From an uncultured Sutterella sp. (GTDB lineage: Bacteria; Pseudomonadota; Gammaproteobacteria; Burkholderiales; Burkholderiaceae_F), in contig USBS01000086.1 in the NCBI GenBank assembly GCA_900552915.1, positions 1 through 7,787 of the forward strand: a stretch of 7,787 bases of DNA. The letters are read 5' to 3'. Under the pieces are notes generated by a model, which did no database searches, had not been told where the DNA came from, and saw only the letters and a list, made by a program, of their open reading frames with translations. A program made the translations under genes and the position numbers. The stretch's first letter is position 1. Each line of letters starts with the position of its first letter. This document shows positions 5,476-7,787 of this stretch, in pieces.

Positions 5476-6822
5476 CTACTGCAAAAGCCGCGTGATGTCG
5501 TTGCCGAGAGCAAAAAAGGTCAAAAGCCCGATAAAAGCCATCCCGACGTAAAGTCCGTACTTTTGCATTGCTTCGCCAGGCTTGCGGCCGGTGACAATCT
5601 CATAGCAGTGAAAGAGCAGATGGCCGCCGTCGAGAACTGGTATCGGGAGCAAATTGAGAATGCCCAGATTCACCGAAATGAGCGCGAGAAAAAGCAGATA
5701 GGAAATAAAGCCGAAGCTCATCGCCTGCCCCGCCATTTCGCCGATCAAAACGGGACCGCCCAAAGAGTCGGTCGACACGGCACCGGTAAACATGCCGGCA
5801 ATTCCCTGCACGGTCAGCACCGTGATTCGCCAAGTATCCGAAAAGCCCTTGGCAACAGCGCCGATCGGCCCTTCGCGGGTGTAGACGAGATCGGGCTCCG
5901 CGGTAAACATCACACCCAAAAGCCCGACAGTCTGCCCTTTTTCGTCGACCTTGGATCCGGGGGTTGCCGTCACAGTGGAGCGAACTCCGCCTCGCTCATA
6001 AGTGATTTCAACAGGTACCCCCGCCTTGCCGCGGATACCGGCCACTACATCCTGCATCGTGCGCATCGGCTCGCCGTTTAAGGCCACGATCACGTCGTCC
6101 TTCATGAGGCCTGCCTTCTCGGCCGCCGAACCCGGTTCGATTTTCACGAGCGTCACAGGTCCCTGGAAAGGATACAAACCGGAACTGATTGCGGCGTCCT
6201 GAGAGCCGTCGGACTTAATGCCCGTAAGATCGAAATAGACGTCGGTGTGCCGCCCGGAAGGCTCTTCAAACGAGACTTGCACATCCTTTTCGCCCAAATT
6301 GGCAAGCATTGCCATGCGCAGATCGGTGAAGGTTTCGGCGGAAACGCCTTCAACGGAAATCGCCTTCCAACCTTCCTGCACGCCCAGCACCGCGGCCTGC
6401 GTGTTCGGCGCGGGTTCGGCCACTTTGCTCGAGGGCTGATAGGTGCCGATCATTGCCACGGCTGCATAAAGCACAATGGCGAGAAAGAAATTCATCAGAG
6501 GGCCCGCGGCTACCACCGCCATGCGTTTTGCGACCGGCTTTTCGGAAAACGACCCACGCTTAAATTCGGCTTCGGTCAGTCCCAGATCCTTTGCGGTCGT
6601 TTCCTGCATGCCTTCGTCAAGCATCGAGACGTAGCCGCCGAAGGGAATGGCCGATAAACGCCACTCGCATCCGCGTTTGTCAGTGCGCTTATAAAGCACA
6701 CGGCCGAAGCCGATGCTGAACGCGAGCACCTTGACGCCGCAGGCACGCGCCACGATGTAGTGTCCCCACTCGTGCACAAGCACCAGAATCGAAAGCGTGA
6801 TGATAAAACCGATAACTGCCAT
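5476..6822 (-). CDS. rseP: RIP metalloprotease RseP (site-2 protease)
   Basis: A 448-residue inner-membrane zinc protease, matching the usual length of proteobacterial RseP. The first membrane segment carries the zinc motif HEWGH at 17-21, and the third zinc ligand is in the LDG motif (D398, within NLLPIPVLDGGH at 390-401). Between them lie the FGGYV element (61-65), a membrane segment around 101-122, a degenerate first PDZ domain (about 128-215) and a clearer second PDZ domain (about 222-290, with GSAAEKAGL at 231-239). The last membrane helix is near 423-439. Family role: intramembrane cleavage of anti-sigma factors such as RseA after DegS, in the envelope stress response, plus removal of signal-peptide remnants. 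ATG 6822 is the only reasonable start: the zinc motif follows after 16 residues and no in-frame start is seen just upstream, yet no Shine-Dalgarno sequence precedes it. It is not beside dxr or bamA here, the common arrangement; a terminator and nrdG lie upstream. Confidence 0.95.
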   Translation of the reverse strand: MAVIGFIITLSILVLVHEWGHYIVARACGVKVLAFSIGFGRVLYKRTDKRGCEWRLSAIPFGGYVSMLDEGMQETTAKDLGLTEAEFKRGSFSEKPVAKRMAVVAAGPLMNFFLAIVLYAAVAMIGTYQPSSKVAEPAPNTQAAVLGVQEGWKAISVEGVSAETFTDLRMAMLANLGEKDVQVSFEEPSGRHTDVYFDLTGIKSDGSQDAAISSGLYPFQGPVTLVKIEPGSAAEKAGLMKDDVIVALNGEPMRTMQDVVAGIRGKAGVPVEITYERGGVRSTVTATPGSKVDEKGQTVGLLGVMFTAEPDLVYTREGPIGAVAKGFSDTWRITVLTVQGIAGMFTGAVSTDSLGGPVLIGEMAGQAMSFGFISYLLFLALISVNLGILNLLPIPVLDGGHLLFHCYEIVTGRKPGEAMQKYGLYVGMAFIGLLTFFALGNDITRLLQ

Positions 6823-6840
6823 GGTTGTCGTTGGGTTTCG

Positions 6841-6894
6841 AAATAGAAAAACGCCTGCACTGCGAAGTCACTCGGGGCTTCGGGCGGCAGGCGT
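6841..6894 (-). terminator. Factor-independent terminator after nrdG
   Basis: On the minus strand an 8-bp stem (ACGCCTGC at 6894-6887 with GCAGGCGT at 6858-6851) continues after a 4x4 internal loop into a 5-bp stem (CGAAG/CTTCG) with a 10-nt loop. A U-rich tail, TTTTCTATTT (6850-6841), follows. It ends the nrdD-nrdG transcript and lies only about 20 bp before the rseP start codon, with the next gene in the same direction. Confidence 0.8.
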
Positions 6895-6921
6895 CGTACG
6901 AAATCGGGCAAACGGTGAAAC

Positions 6922-7395
6922 TTAAGCCGCCGCCTCGCATCGTATCGGAATTACGCGCTGATTGGAGCTGCCGAACCACTTTCCGGGTTCTTCAACTTTG
7001 TACTTTTCCACGAAGGGGCCGTCGACCACCGTGTCAATGTACTGAAATATCGGCAAATCCTTGACTTTTTCGTAGGTTCGGCCCGTCCAAAGCCAGATGG
7101 ATTTTTTGTTTCCGAACTTTTCACGCACGGCTTGGCAAAGCTCGGTGAGCTCGTCAACATTTTCGGGCTCAAGCGGATCGCCGCCCAAAAGCGACAGCCC
7201 TTCGACGTATTCCTCTTCGAGCGCCTTCAAAAGACGCGCCTTGACGGTTTCGTCGTAGTGCTTGCCCGCCTCAAAGTCCCAGCTTTCGGGATTAAAGCAC
7301 CCGCGGCAGTGCAGACGGCAGCCCGAAACGAAAAGCGACACGCGCACGCCCGGGCCGTTGGCCGTATCAAAGTCGGAAATGCCGATGTAATTCAT
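6922..7395 (-). CDS. nrdG: Anaerobic ribonucleotide reductase activating protein (radical SAM)
   Basis: A 157-residue protein, the usual length for NrdG. The radical-SAM cysteine motif CRLHCRGC (C26, C30, C33) binds the 4Fe-4S cluster. GGDPL at 71-75 matches the SAM-binding GGE-type loop, and WTGRTYE (103-109), DGPFVE (125-130) and GSSNQRVI (142-149) are characteristic of the family. It uses S-adenosylmethionine to install the glycyl radical on NrdD in the cytoplasm under anoxic conditions. It starts 9 nt after the nrdD stop codon, so the two form an operon; no good ribosome binding site is visible, which suggests translational coupling. A strong terminator follows. Confidence 0.96.
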   Translation of the reverse strand: MNYIGISDFDTANGPGVRVSLFVSGCRLHCRGCFNPESWDFEAGKHYDETVKARLLKALEEEYVEGLSLLGGDPLEPENVDELTELCQAVREKFGNKKSIWLWTGRTYEKVKDLPIFQYIDTVVDGPFVEKYKVEEPGKWFGSSNQRVIPIRCEAAA

Positions 7396-7404
7396 AACGC
7401 AAAC

Positions 7405-7787
7405 TTACATGCTCACGCGGTTCTTGATTTCGGCCATCTTGCCGTCGTTCATGCGGCTCATGCCGTTGACGTTGGAGTAGCCCAAGTAGCCGCACACGCG
7501 GCTGATCACCGAAAGGTTGGAGCTGCCGCAATGCGGGCACTTGAATAGCACGTTGGTGCTGTGCTCGCCGCAGTCGCCGCAGTAGGCGCTGTCAAAGTTG
7601 ACGCCCTGATAGAAGCCCTTTTCCATGCCGCGGCGGATCATCGCGCGCACGGCCGCTGTGTTTTCGGGGTTGTCAAGACGCACGTACTGGATGTGGCCGC
7701 CTTCGCACAAATGGAAGTCCTCGAACTCGTGATCCTGCTTTTCAAAGGGCGAGATCTCTTCCGTGACGTTCACGTGGAAGGAGTTCG
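7405..7787 (-). CDS. nrdD: Anaerobic ribonucleoside-triphosphate reductase, C-terminal part (5' end cut by window)
   Basis: The last 126 residues of NrdD; the reading frame is open to the right edge of the window. Two cysteine pairs, CGDC and CPHC (C69, C72, C83, C86 of the fragment), form the zinc site that precedes the glycyl radical loop. The radical-bearing glycine is in RVCGYLG (G99 of the fragment). The enzyme reduces ribonucleoside triphosphates to deoxyribonucleotides without oxygen after activation by NrdG, encoded directly downstream. The tail after RVCGYLG (YSNVNGMSRMNDGK) is longer and less proline-rich than the E. coli tail as I recall it, a minor difference. No frameshift or premature stop is seen. 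Confidence 0.95.
   Translation of the reverse strand, partial: NSFHVNVTEEISPFEKQDHEFEDFHLCEGGHIQYVRLDNPENTAAVRAMIRRGMEKGFYQGVNFDSAYCGDCGEHSTNVLFKCPHCGSSNLSVISRVCGYLGYSNVNGMSRMNDGKMAEIKNRVSM

Noticed and set aside
1..7787. CRISPR arrays, tRNA/rRNA genes, insertion sequences
   Set aside because: No regularly spaced repeats, cloverleaf-like segments, transposase motifs or terminal inverted repeats with target duplications were seen on either strand.

Overview
The window reads as a GC-rich proteobacterial chromosome segment in which every gene I can support is on the minus strand. Class III ribonucleotide reductase genes (nrdD, nrdG) together with a periplasmic tetraheme flavocytochrome reductase point to an organism that grows anaerobically and respires organic acceptors. 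A gut Burkholderiales of the Sutterella/Parasutterella type fits best; that is an inference from protein character, not proven by a marker gene.

Layout in transcription order (high to low coordinates): the 3' end of nrdD (cut by the window edge), nrdG, a strong factor-independent terminator, rseP (site-2 metalloprotease), a nitronate monooxygenase/FabK-family flavoenzyme, a LysR-family regulator, a 130-bp regulatory gap with two inverted repeats, a secreted tetraheme FAD reductase of the fumarate/urocanate reductase superfamily, a 280-bp gap holding two strong hairpins and two more inverted repeats, and finally a membrane NAD(P)H/FAD/b-heme oxidoreductase of the ferric reductase/NOX type whose C-terminus runs off the left edge.

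Functional picture: nrdD-nrdG is an oxygen-free dNTP synthesis operon. rseP, the nitronate monooxygenase-like gene and lysR are closely spaced (29 and 15 nt gaps) and could share one transcript. The LysR protein is the obvious candidate regulator of the flavocytochrome gene that follows it, and the gap between them carries a dyad fitting the T-N11-A LysR box. The flavocytochrome keeps the FAD fold and several substrate-binding residues of fumarate reductase but lacks two key ones, so its acceptor is probably not fumarate. The membrane flavohaem protein next to it could move electrons from cytosolic NAD(P)H across the membrane, but a terminator-like hairpin separates the two genes, so a working partnership is only a hypothesis.

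I saw no RNA genes, mobile elements, CRISPR arrays or phage genes. The most interesting part is the lysR - tetraheme flavocytochrome - NOX-like module (about 1-4417).
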